A DNA stretch of 64,000 nt, taken from NCBI GenBank assembly GCA_902629575.1, contig CACORJ010000001.1, forward strand, positions 62,001 to 126,000, written 5' to 3'. Each line of letters begins with the position of its first letter. Positions within the stretch are counted from its first letter, which is position 1. Positions 45,909-54,230 of the stretch are shown one piece after another. The notes under the pieces are model-generated. The model saw only the letters and a list, made by a program, of their open reading frames with translations, searched no databases and was not told the origin of the DNA. The position numbers and the translations under genes are program-made. The stretch is from an uncultured Pelagibacteraceae bacterium. GTDB lineage: Bacteria > Pseudomonadota > Alphaproteobacteria > Pelagibacterales > Pelagibacteraceae.

Positions 45909-45948
45909 ACGCTTCTCATAACATTTTGTGTGAGAGGCGTTTTTTTTA
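45909..45948. terminator. Strong bidirectional intrinsic terminator
   Basis: Ten-base arms ACGCTTCTCA (45909-45918) and TGAGAGGCGT (45931-45940) pair fully with one G-U, around a 12-base loop. Eight T residues follow on the + strand (45941-45948) and six A residues precede (45903-45908), so the same stem can terminate from both sides. It ends the basic peptide transcript at + strand and overlaps the last codon of carD on the - strand. Confidence 0.88.
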
Positions 45949-46839
45949 TTCATCTATAGGCTCTGCTTCGTCATTATCAGCTATGGGTTCGTCTGTTGAC
46001 AAGTCATTTGAACTCGTTTTTGAGGCTGTAACAACTGTTTGAGGTTGTTGACTTCCAGGTAAATTTCTTTTTAAAGCTTTATCCAGTTTTTTCTGCGTAT
46101 CTTCTATTGATAAATTTAATACAATTTGGAATTCAGACAAAATTCTTTCATATGCTTTTTCAAATAATTGTCTTTCACTATAAGATTGATCAACCATTAG
46201 ATCATCACCTTTATTTAGATCCCTTACAACTTCAGCCAATTCATAAATTTTTCCTGATGATATTTTAGCTTCATATTCTTGAGCTCTTCGACTCCACATT
46301 GATCGCTTAATTTTTGGTTTACTTTTTAAGATAGATATACATTTATTAACCTGATTGATAGTTGCTAAGGGACGTAAATGAGATTGTTTATTAACAGGAA
46401 CCATCCCATTGGCTTTATCCTTTTCAAATTTTATAACATATGTTTCAACATCTATTCCACCGATATTAATCTTTTTAAATTCAGTAATTTGGCCAACCCC
46501 ATGTTTAGGATAAACTACATAGTCTTTTACTTTAAATTCTTTTTTTTCAGTCCCCTGCTTTTTTACTTTTTTAATTTCTGGTTTAAGCTCATTAGTTTTG
46601 GAAATTCTTAAATTATCACTTTTTACTTCCGTTACTTGGTCTATTTTCTTAATTTGTTTCTTACTTTCATTTTTTTTTATATTTTTAACCTTTTTTTTAG
46701 AAATTTTCTGGGTTATGGGTTTTATCTTAGTTTTTTTGGTTTTATTTACTTTTTTATTTAAAACCTTTTTTTTATTCTTTTTTTGATTATTTTTTTTAAA
46801 GGTTTTCTTTAAAATATTTTTCAAACTTATTTTGCTCAT
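45946..46839 (-). CDS. carD: CarD/CdnL-family RNA polymerase-binding regulator with lysine-rich extension
   Basis: About 297 aa from ATG 46839; in-frame starts at 46854 or 46881 (GTG) are possible. Residues 1-100 are an extreme lysine/asparagine-rich low-complexity region. From about 101 comes a CarD RID-type domain ([21 protein letters not shown]), then the basic helical part with [17 protein letters not shown] near 185, containing the conserved Trp that opens the promoter bubble. The last ~20 residues are acidic. Typical CarD/CdnL is 160-190 aa, so the N-terminus is added. It stabilises open promoter complexes, especially at rRNA genes. The gene begins inside fdxA (44-bp overlap), in the common fdxA-carD order. 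Confidence 0.9.
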   Translation of the reverse strand: MSKISLKNILKKTFKKNNQKKNKKKVLNKKVNKTKKTKIKPITQKISKKKVKNIKKNESKKQIKKIDQVTEVKSDNLRISKTNELKPEIKKVKKQGTEKKEFKVKDYVVYPKHGVGQITEFKKINIGGIDVETYVIKFEKDKANGMVPVNKQSHLRPLATINQVNKCISILKSKPKIKRSMWSRRAQEYEAKISSGKIYELAEVVRDLNKGDDLMVDQSYSERQLFEKAYERILSEFQIVLNLSIEDTQKKLDKALKRNLPGSQQPQTVVTASKTSSNDLSTDEPIADNDEAEPIDE

Positions 46840-47122
46840 TTTTATATTTTTCATGATCCAGCGGAGGATCTTTCTTTTCACTTATGTTAGGCCAGATTTC
46901 AGAATATTTTTTATTGATTTCTAACCATTTTTCGCTGCCTGTTTCTGTGTCAGCTGTTATGGCATCAACTGGACATTCAGGCTCACAAACGCCACAATCT
47001 ATACACTCATCGGGTCTAATTACAAGCATATTTTTACCTTCATAAAAGCAATCAACTGGACATACCTCAACACAGTCCATCAATTTACATTTAATACATT
47101 TGTCATTAACAATGTAAGTCAT
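46796..47122 (-). CDS. fdxA: Ferredoxin FdxA (7Fe type)
   Basis: 108 aa. Cysteines lie in [21 protein letters not shown] and [18 protein letters not shown], giving one 3Fe-4S and one 4Fe-4S centre as in Azotobacter-type FdI and alphaproteobacterial FdxA. The rest (about 70-108) is a family tail with W-x-x-I-N-x-K-Y-S-x-I-W-P-N-I. It is a low-potential electron carrier in the cytoplasm. It is between the TerB-like gene, sharing one base, and carD, which begins within its 3' end. Confidence 0.95.
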   Translation of the reverse strand: MTYIVNDKCIKCKLMDCVEVCPVDCFYEGKNMLVIRPDECIDCGVCEPECPVDAITADTETGSEKWLEINKKYSEIWPNISEKKDPPLDHEKYKNEQNKFEKYFKENL

Positions 47123-47538
47123 TATAAATTTTCTTTTCTAATTTCCTCTTTGATATCTCCCATTGTTTTATTATTTATGTAAAGTAAACCGGAAAGTCTT
47201 CTCATAAGGTTAGTTTCGTACATATCCGCATCTTTATTGGAGTAGATAATTCTCCAGAGAGACTTAATAATCTTTATTTTACTGTTTTCATTTAAGTTTT
47301 TAACTTCTTTTGTAAATTCAAGTATTTGAGTAGCATTTTCTTCATTTAACTTTGCTTTAGTAATCAAATTTTCTAATTCAGCTTCTCCCACTCCAAGATC
47401 TAATAAAGTTTTTTTTATTATTTCTTCCTCTTCTTTTGTATATTTTTCATCTATTTTAGCAGCATGAATAAGTAACGCAGCAATTTTTTCTAAATATACA
47501 TTATCTTTATCCTGTTTATTTTTTTTATTAAAAAACAT
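47122..47538 (-). CDS. TerB-like helical domain protein
   Basis: 138 aa. The sequence is an all-helical acidic protein with [26 protein letters not shown] near residue 18 and [29 protein letters not shown] near 90. This is the twin D-x-x-x-x-x-E-x2-x(M) pattern of TerB-family domains, likely metal-binding. The name derives from tellurite resistance, but single-domain chromosomal members are widespread and not resistance genes. It stands where many alphaproteobacteria have an S4-domain protein between helicase and fdxA. Function unknown. It begins 4 bp after the helicase stop. Confidence 0.8.
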   Translation of the reverse strand: MFFNKKNKQDKDNVYLEKIAALLIHAAKIDEKYTKEEEEIIKKTLLDLGVGEAELENLITKAKLNEENATQILEFTKEVKNLNENSKIKIIKSLWRIIYSNKDADMYETNLMRRLSGLLYINNKTMGDIKEEIRKENL

Positions 47539-47542
47539 TTTT

Positions 47543-50023
47543 TTAACTTAAGTTTAAGTTTTTCAATACGCCAAAGGGATTCTCTTTGTAATTTTTTTTA
47601 TTCTCCGTTTTTCTCAATTTTTTTTGAGGTGAATATCTAAAAAATATATCATCATTCTTTTCAAAGACCTTATAATTCATTTTTTTTATCAATTTTTTGA
47701 AATTCTCCTTATTACATCCCAAAAGATTTAGCATTTCAGGTATTAACTTGATCTCTTTGTTTTCATCAGGATTTGAATTTATAATTTGCATAAATAACCT
47801 TTCCAAAATATCAATTCTCACAAAAAAATTATCAAACTTTTCAAATCCACAAAGTAACATAAAATTTTTATTTCTATTATCAACATCCTCAATAAAATTT
47901 AAACCAAAAGTTGGAGGATTGAGTTTAAAATATTTTTGATGATAATTTTTCCAAAGTAAAGTTCTTATTGTCACAGGCTCAGGTTTTATCAATTTATATA
48001 AAAAAACATGATATCTACCAAATTTGACTCCCATTTCCCGTAAAATTTTTCTTTCATTCTGTCCTAAAGATTTTAAATATTCAGAAACATTTTCTCTTAC
48101 AAGAACACCATTGTTCTCATAAAGCTGATATGCTAAGGCTTTAATGGAAGAATTTTTATCTTTAAGATTTTTTAGATCAATTAAACTTTGAAGAACAGTA
48201 TCTATTTTATTTTTTAACCATTTTTTTATAAATGAAACTAACCTTTGTTTCTGATTTACTTCTAAAATATCATCAACGATTAGTTCAAAACTAGGATTTA
48301 GGTAATCATTACCGGGAGTGAGTCTTGCAATAGCAAAATTGTTCCAGTAAATTTTAAAATCATTGTTTAACTGAACTAATTTATTTTCAATTATAATTTG
48401 AATTCTCTTTTCAAGTTCTGGCCCTATAGTTTGTCTAGCAGCTTTTTTAAGTGATTTTATATCAGTTTCTAATGCACCTTTCTTAAGGTCAAGTTCTAAT
48501 TTTAATCCTTTTATTTTTCCAATAAACTGACCATCAATTTTTACTTCATTATTATCTGAAATTTCTGTTTTAAATTCCATATCTTGTTTTAATCCTCTAG
48601 CAAGTATACTTGCTCTTTTATCAATAAATGTTTTTGTAAGTTCTTCATGAAGTCGATCTGATAGTCTGTCTTCTAATAATTTTGTTTTCTCTATCCAATA
48701 ATTTTGATTTTCAACCCAATTATTTTTATTTGAAACATATGACCAAGTTCTCACATTTGCAATTCTATTTGATAAAGAATCTACATTTCCGTCTAATTTA
48801 TCCAGTTTCATAAGCTGTATTTGCATAAAATCGTTAGTAATTTTGCATTTTTTACTCGAAAGAAATTTAAATACGTTTTCAATTACTTCGTAGTGATTTC
48901 CATAACTTTTTTTAACAAAGTCTGGTATCTGACAGCATTCCCAGAGTAACTTTAGTATTCTGTTATCAAAGTTCAATTTTTCAAAATTTTTATCCCTTAA
49001 AAAAAATTTTAAAGCTTTTTCATCCTCACATTCATGAATTTTTCTTAACCATTCTTTATGGGGCCTCTCTTCTAAAGATTTGATCAAACTCTGCGGATTA
49101 TTAAAATTTAAAGCCGAATTTCTCCAATATAAAGTTTTAATTTCCTCAAAATTATGATTTTCTAATAATTCAACTTCTTCAGCGTTTATTTCCTTACAAT
49201 TTCCAGTTATCCCGAAACTTCCATCATTTAAGTATCTACCTGCCCTACCAGCAATTTGCCCTACCTCAGATAAATTTAATCTTCTTAATTTTTTTCCATC
49301 AAATTTTTTCAAATTAGAAAAGTAAACATTATCGAGGTTCATATTAATACCCATACCGATTGCATCAGTTGCTACAAGATAGTCGACATCACCAGATTGA
49401 TATAATTCAACTTGAGAATTTCTTGTTTTAGGACTTAAAGATCCCATTACAATTGCTGCACCACCTTTTTGCCGTCTGATTAATTCTGCAATCGCATAAA
49501 CCTCTTCAGCAGAAAAAGCTATAATAGCAGTTTGTCTATTTATTCTTGAAATTTTTTTATGACCAACGTAAGAAAGTTTTGAAAATCTTTTTCTATTTAT
49601 AAATTCTACATCATCATCCAATTTTGAAATTATATTTTTAATTGTATTAGATCCCATTAACATAGTAAGCTTATTTCCTCTCATATTAAGCAGCCTATCC
49701 GTAAAAATATGACCTCTTTCATGATCTGCACACATCTGTATCTCATCTACTCCAATAAACTCTACCAATTTATCTATAGGCATCGACTCAACAGTACATA
49801 AAAAATATTTAGCACCAGTTGGAATTATTTTTTCTTCACCAGTGATAAGAGCAACTTTATCTTGTCCAACTTTTTTAATTACTTTGTCATAAACCTCCCT
49901 AGCCAAAAGTCTTAAAGGAAAACCAATAATACCACTGTCAAAGGACAGCATAGTTTCGATAGCTAAATGAGTTTTTCCTGTATTAGTTGGACCTAGTACT
50001 GCAGTGACTTTATTTTTACTCAT
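47543..50023 (-). CDS. Suv3-like DEAD/DEAH-box RNA helicase
   Basis: 826 aa. Motif I is AVLGPTNTGKTHLAIE at residues 8-23, followed by motif II VDEIQMCADHERGHIFTDRLL near 93, and motif VI IGQIAGRAGRYLNDGSFG near 260. These match mitochondrial SUPV3L1/Suv3 and its alphaproteobacterial relatives. A long C-terminal half (about 400-826) contains helical domains and a beta segment (about 480-530) without a clear assignment, also a family feature. Suv3 partners PNPase in mitochondrial RNA decay, so a working link with pnp here is possible but only inferred. The helicase-fdxA-carD order is standard for alphaproteobacteria. Confidence 0.9.
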   Translation of the reverse strand: MSKNKVTAVLGPTNTGKTHLAIETMLSFDSGIIGFPLRLLAREVYDKVIKKVGQDKVALITGEEKIIPTGAKYFLCTVESMPIDKLVEFIGVDEIQMCADHERGHIFTDRLLNMRGNKLTMLMGSNTIKNIISKLDDDVEFINRKRFSKLSYVGHKKISRINRQTAIIAFSAEEVYAIAELIRRQKGGAAIVMGSLSPKTRNSQVELYQSGDVDYLVATDAIGMGINMNLDNVYFSNLKKFDGKKLRRLNLSEVGQIAGRAGRYLNDGSFGITGNCKEINAEEVELLENHNFEEIKTLYWRNSALNFNNPQSLIKSLEERPHKEWLRKIHECEDEKALKFFLRDKNFEKLNFDNRILKLLWECCQIPDFVKKSYGNHYEVIENVFKFLSSKKCKITNDFMQIQLMKLDKLDGNVDSLSNRIANVRTWSYVSNKNNWVENQNYWIEKTKLLEDRLSDRLHEELTKTFIDKRASILARGLKQDMEFKTEISDNNEVKIDGQFIGKIKGLKLELDLKKGALETDIKSLKKAARQTIGPELEKRIQIIIENKLVQLNNDFKIYWNNFAIARLTPGNDYLNPSFELIVDDILEVNQKQRLVSFIKKWLKNKIDTVLQSLIDLKNLKDKNSSIKALAYQLYENNGVLVRENVSEYLKSLGQNERKILREMGVKFGRYHVFLYKLIKPEPVTIRTLLWKNYHQKYFKLNPPTFGLNFIEDVDNRNKNFMLLCGFEKFDNFFVRIDILERLFMQIINSNPDENKEIKLIPEMLNLLGCNKENFKKLIKKMNYKVFEKNDDIFFRYSPQKKLRKTENKKNYKENPFGVLKNLNLS

Positions 50024-50194
50024 TTCTATCTTTAGTATACTTTTTTTTTAACCTACCAGATGTTGTTACCGTTGAAGAACAAAAATAGACTAAAACATGG
50101 CCGAATCATTGAATAAAATGTTCTCATTTTAGTTATTAATATTCATATTCTAACATATTTATTAACAATTCTATATTTATTAATATTTGATTTA
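50024..50194. other. Divergent promoter region, helicase / acetoacetyl-CoA synthetase
   Basis: 171 bp with no credible ORF or stable hairpin; mainly A+T with a slightly richer middle (50060-50110). It must hold both promoters. No operator-type palindrome is seen. Confidence 0.4.
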
Positions 50195-52150
50195 ATGAGT
50201 AAAAAAATTTGGCAACCCTCAAAAAATTTAATTAAGAACTCTGAACTTTCGAGTTTTGAAAAATTCATCTCAAAAAAAACAAATATTAATTTTAATAAAG
50301 AATATAAAAAAATTCATGATTGGTCTGTAAAAAAATCCACAGATTTTTGGAGTTATTTTTGGGATTTTTCGAAAATTAAAGGAGATAAAAGTGATAAAAA
50401 AATCAAAAAATCTAAAACATTTTATAAGAATTATTTTCTACCTGGTTCAAAATTAAATTTTACTGAAAACTTATTGTCAAAAAATAATGAAGAAAAAGCT
50501 TTAACATTCATTAGTGAAAATGGTTTTAGAGAAGAAAAAAATTGGAAGGACTTAAATATAAATGTATCTAAATTGACGGATTTTTTAGAAACCATGGGAA
50601 TTAAAAAGGGAGATAGAGTAAGCGCATATTTACCAAATATAACAGAAACTGTGGAGATATTTCTAGCTTCATCAGCTATAGGTGCAATTTGGTCTTCATG
50701 TTCACCAGATTTTGGAGCAAAAGGAGTAATTGAAAGATTTTCTCAAGTGAAACCAAAAATATTATTTATTATAGATAGATATTTTTATAATGGAAAAGAA
50801 ATTAATGTGCAAAATCGATTATTAGACATTGTATCAAAAATATCATCTATCAAACATATAGTCATTGTAAAATATCCTGGTCAAAGGCAATTGATTAAAA
50901 GGTTTAATATTAGAAAAGTTAATATTCACAATTTTAGTAAGATAAAATCCAAAAAAAAGATTATTAAAAAAAAATTTAAAAGGTTTGATTTCGAGCATGA
51001 ATTAGCAATATTATATTCTAGTGGCACTACAGGAAAACCGAAATGTATATGTCATAGAACTGGAGGCGTTTTAATACAGCATAAAAAAGAACATCAATTA
51101 CACTGTGATATAAAAGAGGGAGACAATGTATTTTATTTTACTACTTGTGGATGGATGATGTGGAACTGGCTTATAAGTGTTTTAGCACTCAAAGCATCTA
51201 TTGTTTTATATGATGGTTCACCTGTTTTTAAAGATAATGAATTACTTTTAAAAATAGCTGAAAAAGAAAAAATAACTCTTTTTGGAATAAGTGCAAAATA
51301 TATTGATAGTCTTAGAAAAGTGAAGCCTAAATTAAAATATAAATATTACTTACCAAAATTAAAAACTATTTGCTCAACTGGCTCTCCTCTGTCTATTGAT
51401 GGTTTTAAATATATTTACAATAACATTAAAAAAAGAGTTCACTTAGCTTCTATATCGGGGGGTACAGATATTGTTTCTTGTTTTGTATTAGGTAATTTAT
51501 ATCAACCAGTAAACCTCGGAGAAATACAAAATAAAGGTTTAGGAATGAATGTCGATGTATTTGATGATAATGGAAGATCAATTTTAAATAAAAAAGGAGA
51601 ATTAGTTTGCAAAAGCCCTTTCCCATCAATGCCAATTAAATTTTGGAAAGATAAAAATAACGAGAAATTTAAAAAAGCTTACTTTAATAAATTCAAAAAT
51701 ATTTGGCACCATGGTGATTTTTCTGAAATCACGAATAATGGTGGTTATATAATTTATGGAAGATCAGATGCCACACTAAATCCAGGAGGCGTGAGACTTG
51801 GAACATCAGAAATTTACAATGAAGTAGATAGATTTAAAGAAATAAAAGAGGCAATAGCTATAGGGCAGTCTTGGAAAAATGATGTAAGAATAATTTTATT
51901 TGTTGTGATGAACGATAAGTTTCGTATGAACTTAGATTTAGAAAAAAGATTAAAATTTAGCATTAAAAAAAATGCCTCACCTAGACATGTTCCTGATAAG
52001 ATTTTAGTTGTTAATGATATACCAAAAACAAAAAGTGGTAAAATAGTTGAGTTAGCAGTCAAAAATACTCTTGAAGGAATTCCTATAAAGAATGCAGAAG
52101 CTTTAATTGATCCAACTGTGCTTAATCAATTTAAAAACTTAAAAATCTAA
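50195..52150 (+). CDS. Acetoacetyl-CoA synthetase
   Basis: 651 aa, the length of AacS (acetoacetate-CoA ligase). N-terminal WQPSKNLIKNSELSSFEKF and IHDWSVKKSTDFWSYFWDF fit the family's extra N-terminal region. The adenylation core has LYSSGTTGKPKCICH near 273, TTCGWMMWNWLISVL near 312, and SGGTDIVSCFV near 420. The C-terminal DATLNPGGVRLGTSEIY and PKTKSGKIVELAVK give the hinge and catalytic Lys. It activates acetoacetate with ATP and CoA. With the thiolase 0.7 kb away it could channel acetoacetate to acetyl-CoA, or serve ketone body / storage-type metabolism. Confidence 0.92.
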   Translation: MSKKIWQPSKNLIKNSELSSFEKFISKKTNINFNKEYKKIHDWSVKKSTDFWSYFWDFSKIKGDKSDKKIKKSKTFYKNYFLPGSKLNFTENLLSKNNEEKALTFISENGFREEKNWKDLNINVSKLTDFLETMGIKKGDRVSAYLPNITETVEIFLASSAIGAIWSSCSPDFGAKGVIERFSQVKPKILFIIDRYFYNGKEINVQNRLLDIVSKISSIKHIVIVKYPGQRQLIKRFNIRKVNIHNFSKIKSKKKIIKKKFKRFDFEHELAILYSSGTTGKPKCICHRTGGVLIQHKKEHQLHCDIKEGDNVFYFTTCGWMMWNWLISVLALKASIVLYDGSPVFKDNELLLKIAEKEKITLFGISAKYIDSLRKVKPKLKYKYYLPKLKTICSTGSPLSIDGFKYIYNNIKKRVHLASISGGTDIVSCFVLGNLYQPVNLGEIQNKGLGMNVDVFDDNGRSILNKKGELVCKSPFPSMPIKFWKDKNNEKFKKAYFNKFKNIWHHGDFSEITNNGGYIIYGRSDATLNPGGVRLGTSEIYNEVDRFKEIKEAIAIGQSWKNDVRIILFVVMNDKFRMNLDLEKRLKFSIKKNASPRHVPDKILVVNDIPKTKSGKIVELAVKNTLEGIPIKNAEALIDPTVLNQFKNLKI

Positions 52151-52172
52151 GTTAACTTTCAACACTTAATTT

Positions 52173-52574
52173 TCAAGATTTTATTTTTAAAATTTTCCAA
52201 ACTCCTGATGCAGATGTAATAATTTTACCATCACATTTTAATTCACAAAATAAAAAGATTAAAGTTTTTGTTTTTTTTAGTACTTTTACGTTTCCAATAA
52301 TTTCATCCCCAACTTTTGATGCCCCAATAAATTTAAGATCTAAGGAAATAGTAACACACGGAGCGTTATCTGCTGAACGATGCGCTGCTGTTCCAGAACC
52401 TGCATCCACCAGAGCTGATAAATAACCTCCATGGGTGATGCCTGCGGCATTCAAGTGATTTTCATTAATTTTCGATTTAAACTCATATTCATTTTCCGAA
52501 ATGTTTCTGAAAAAAACTCCACCATTATGTTTCATAAAGCCTGGTTGTAAGCTAATTTGTTTAAATTTTTCCAT
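52173..52574 (-). CDS. PaaI-like hotdog-fold thioesterase
   Basis: 133 aa with a single hotdog domain. The motif LNAAGITHGGYLSALVDAGSGTAAHRS near residue 40, with H-G-G-x-x-x-x-L-x-D, places it in the PaaI/YbgC-like acyl-CoA thioesterase group. It would hydrolyse short or medium acyl-CoAs, fitting the acyl-CoA-using neighbours on either side. It converges with the acetoacetyl-CoA synthetase gene (22-bp gap). Substrate unknown. Confidence 0.85.
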   Translation of the reverse strand: MEKFKQISLQPGFMKHNGGVFFRNISENEYEFKSKINENHLNAAGITHGGYLSALVDAGSGTAAHRSADNAPCVTISLDLKFIGASKVGDEIIGNVKVLKKTKTLIFLFCELKCDGKIITSASGVWKILKIKS

Positions 52575-52583
52575 AATTTTTAC

Positions 52584-52682
52584 TTATAATATAAAAGTTA
52601 AAACTAATAAAATAATAAAAATGATAATAAAAAAATAAATTACAGAAATTTGTAATGAAGTTTTCATTAACCATTTTAACAT
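52584..52682 (-). CDS. Putative 32-aa single-pass membrane micro-protein
   Basis: ATG at 52680-52682 to TAA at 52584-52586 gives 32 residues: a basic amphipathic start (M-L-K-W-L-M-K) followed by about 22 strongly hydrophobic residues, the form of a single-span membrane peptide. AAAGGA lies 7-12 bases before the ATG, a good ribosome binding site. It fills the 123-bp gap between the thioesterase and tRNA-Arg on the same strand. No family is recognised. In an AT-rich genome hydrophobic ORFs of this size arise by chance (TTT and ATT codons), so this is tentative. Confidence 0.45.
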   Translation of the reverse strand: MLKWLMKTSLQISVIYFFIIIFIILLVLTFIL

Positions 52683-52696
52683 TTTTTTCCTTTAAA

Positions 52697-52773
52697 TGGT
52701 GCGCCTGCTAGGAGTTGAACCCAGAACCTCCTGGTCCGTAGCCAAGCGCTCTATCCAATTGAGCTACAGGCGC
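52697..52773 (-). tRNA. tRNA-Arg (anticodon ACG)
   Basis: 77 nt on the minus strand with encoded CCA (TGG at 52697-52699). The acceptor stem is GCGCCTG paired to CAGGCGC. The D-arm has TAGCTCAATTGGATAGAGC, the anticodon stem CTTGG/CCAGG surrounds loop CTACGGA with anticodon ACG, and the T-loop is TTCAACT. A34 is expected to be edited to inosine, reading CGU, CGC and CGA. It diverges from the thiolase gene with a 72-bp gap. Confidence 0.96.
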
Positions 52774-52845
52774 AATTTAAAATTAATTTAATTATAGTAT
52801 ATTAATTTTTAGTGTATTTTAATTATAAGACAAATTTAAAATTTT

Positions 52846-54027
52846 ATGAAAAAAAAATCAATTGAAGTAGTCATTGTAAGTGCAATTAGAACGCCTATTG
52901 GAAGATATAAAGGTTCATTAAAAGAGATGAAGTCTGATGAGCTTGGCGCACTAGTGATAGACCAAGTTTTGAAAAAATCTAAATTTTTTAAAGATGAAAT
53001 TGATGAGGTGATTATGGGTCAAGTTTTAACAGCGGGTTGTGGGCAAAATCCCGCAAGACAAGCAGCTATAAATGCTGGAATACCAATTTCTAAACCATCG
53101 TATATAGTTAATCAAGTATGTGGATCTGGACTTAGAGCAGTTATATCAGGTTATCAATCAATAAAATTAGGGGAGGCTACAAGTGTAATATCGGGTGGAC
53201 AAGAAAGTATGTCTAAAGCTCCTCATTCAATTTTATTTGATGATGAAAAAAAAATTAAAAAAGATGAACTTATTAATACAATGGATAATGATGGTTTAAT
53301 TGATGCATTTAATAATTATCATATGGGCGTGACAGCAGAAAATGTGGCAAAAAAATTTAAAATTACAAGATTTGATCAGGATGAATTTGCTCTAAATTCT
53401 CAAAAAAAAACAGAAGCTGCAATTGAAAATAATAAATTTGATGATGAGCTTATTAAGATAAATCAAAACGGATGTATTTTAAGTAAAGATGAACATCCAA
53501 GATCAGACTTGAAATTATCAGATTTAAATAAATTGAAAACAGTTTTTCAAGATAAAGGAACAGTGACTGCAGGAAATTCATCTGGAATAAATGATGGAGC
53601 AGCTGCGCTGTTATTAACTACATCTGATAATGCAGAAAAAAAATTTGCTAAACCTTTGGCTAGAATAGTTTCATGGGCCTCAGTAGGTGTAGATCCTTCT
53701 TTAATGGGGTTAGGACCCATTGAAGCAATCAGAAAAGCAACAAAAAAAGCAAAGTGGAATTTACACGAAATCGATTTATTTGAAATTAACGAAGCTTTTG
53801 CAGCACAGAGTTTAGCGGTAATTCGTGAATTAGGAATTGATATAAATAAAGTTAATGTAAATGGTGGAGCAATTGCTTTAGGTCATCCAATCGGCGCCTC
53901 AGGAGCAAGAATATTGGTTACATTAGTACATGAAATGAAAAAACAAAAAAAGGATAAAGGCTGTGTTTCACTTTGTATTGGTGGTGGGATGGGAATAGCT
54001 TTGTGTGTTGAGAGAATTAAAAATTAA
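52846..54027 (+). CDS. Acetyl-CoA acetyltransferase (thiolase)
   Basis: 393 aa biosynthetic-type thiolase. The three catalytic residues are visible: Cys in NQVCGSGLRAVISGYQ near residue 91, His in GGAIALGHPIGASGARI near 349 and Cys in GCVSLCIGGGMGIA near 379. It interconverts two acetyl-CoA with acetoacetyl-CoA. N-terminal VSAIRTPIGRYKGSL is typical of PhaA/AtoB. No phaB or phaC is nearby, so the partner is more likely the acetoacetyl-CoA synthetase upstream. Confidence 0.95.
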   Translation: MKKKSIEVVIVSAIRTPIGRYKGSLKEMKSDELGALVIDQVLKKSKFFKDEIDEVIMGQVLTAGCGQNPARQAAINAGIPISKPSYIVNQVCGSGLRAVISGYQSIKLGEATSVISGGQESMSKAPHSILFDDEKKIKKDELINTMDNDGLIDAFNNYHMGVTAENVAKKFKITRFDQDEFALNSQKKTEAAIENNKFDDELIKINQNGCILSKDEHPRSDLKLSDLNKLKTVFQDKGTVTAGNSSGINDGAAALLLTTSDNAEKKFAKPLARIVSWASVGVDPSLMGLGPIEAIRKATKKAKWNLHEIDLFEINEAFAAQSLAVIRELGIDINKVNVNGGAIALGHPIGASGARILVTLVHEMKKQKKDKGCVSLCIGGGMGIALCVERIKN

Positions 54028-54134
54028 TTTTTTCCATATTTTTTTTCTAATAGTATTTTTTGTATCCATATTTTTGTATCAATATTACAGCTTACTTTTG
54101 GCTGAATAAGTGCATTTAATAACTTTTTAATCAT
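54024..54134 (-). CDS. Putative 36-aa hypothetical protein
   Basis: ATG at 54132-54134 to TAA at 54024-54026 encodes 36 residues, beginning M-I-K-K-L-L-N-A-L-I, basic overall (many Lys) with one Cys and one Trp. Its stop shares four bases (TTAA) with the thiolase stop, the tight convergent overlap seen at several real gene pairs here. No good ribosome binding site is visible (AAA runs only), and no family is recognised. Tentative; could be a chance ORF. Confidence 0.35.
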   Translation of the reverse strand: MIKKLLNALIQPKVSCNIDTKIWIQKILLEKKYGKN

Positions 54135-54230
54135 TTTTGTAGCATCTATTTAAAGAGTGTCTAAAATTGGTGCAGAATGTGTTAAAATTAGCGTTTAAGA
54201 AATATTTATATTGTATAAGAATTTAATTTG
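54135..54230. other. Promoter region of the aceE-aceF operon
   Basis: About 96 bp, AT-rich, ending in the aceE start. No operator-type dyad and no terminator hairpin after the thiolase gene were found. Contents otherwise unremarkable. Confidence 0.35.

Noticed and set aside
47122-47538. Tellurite-resistance determinant
   Set aside because: Only a single TerB-like domain with no terC/terD/terZ neighbours; the resistance label would be misleading.
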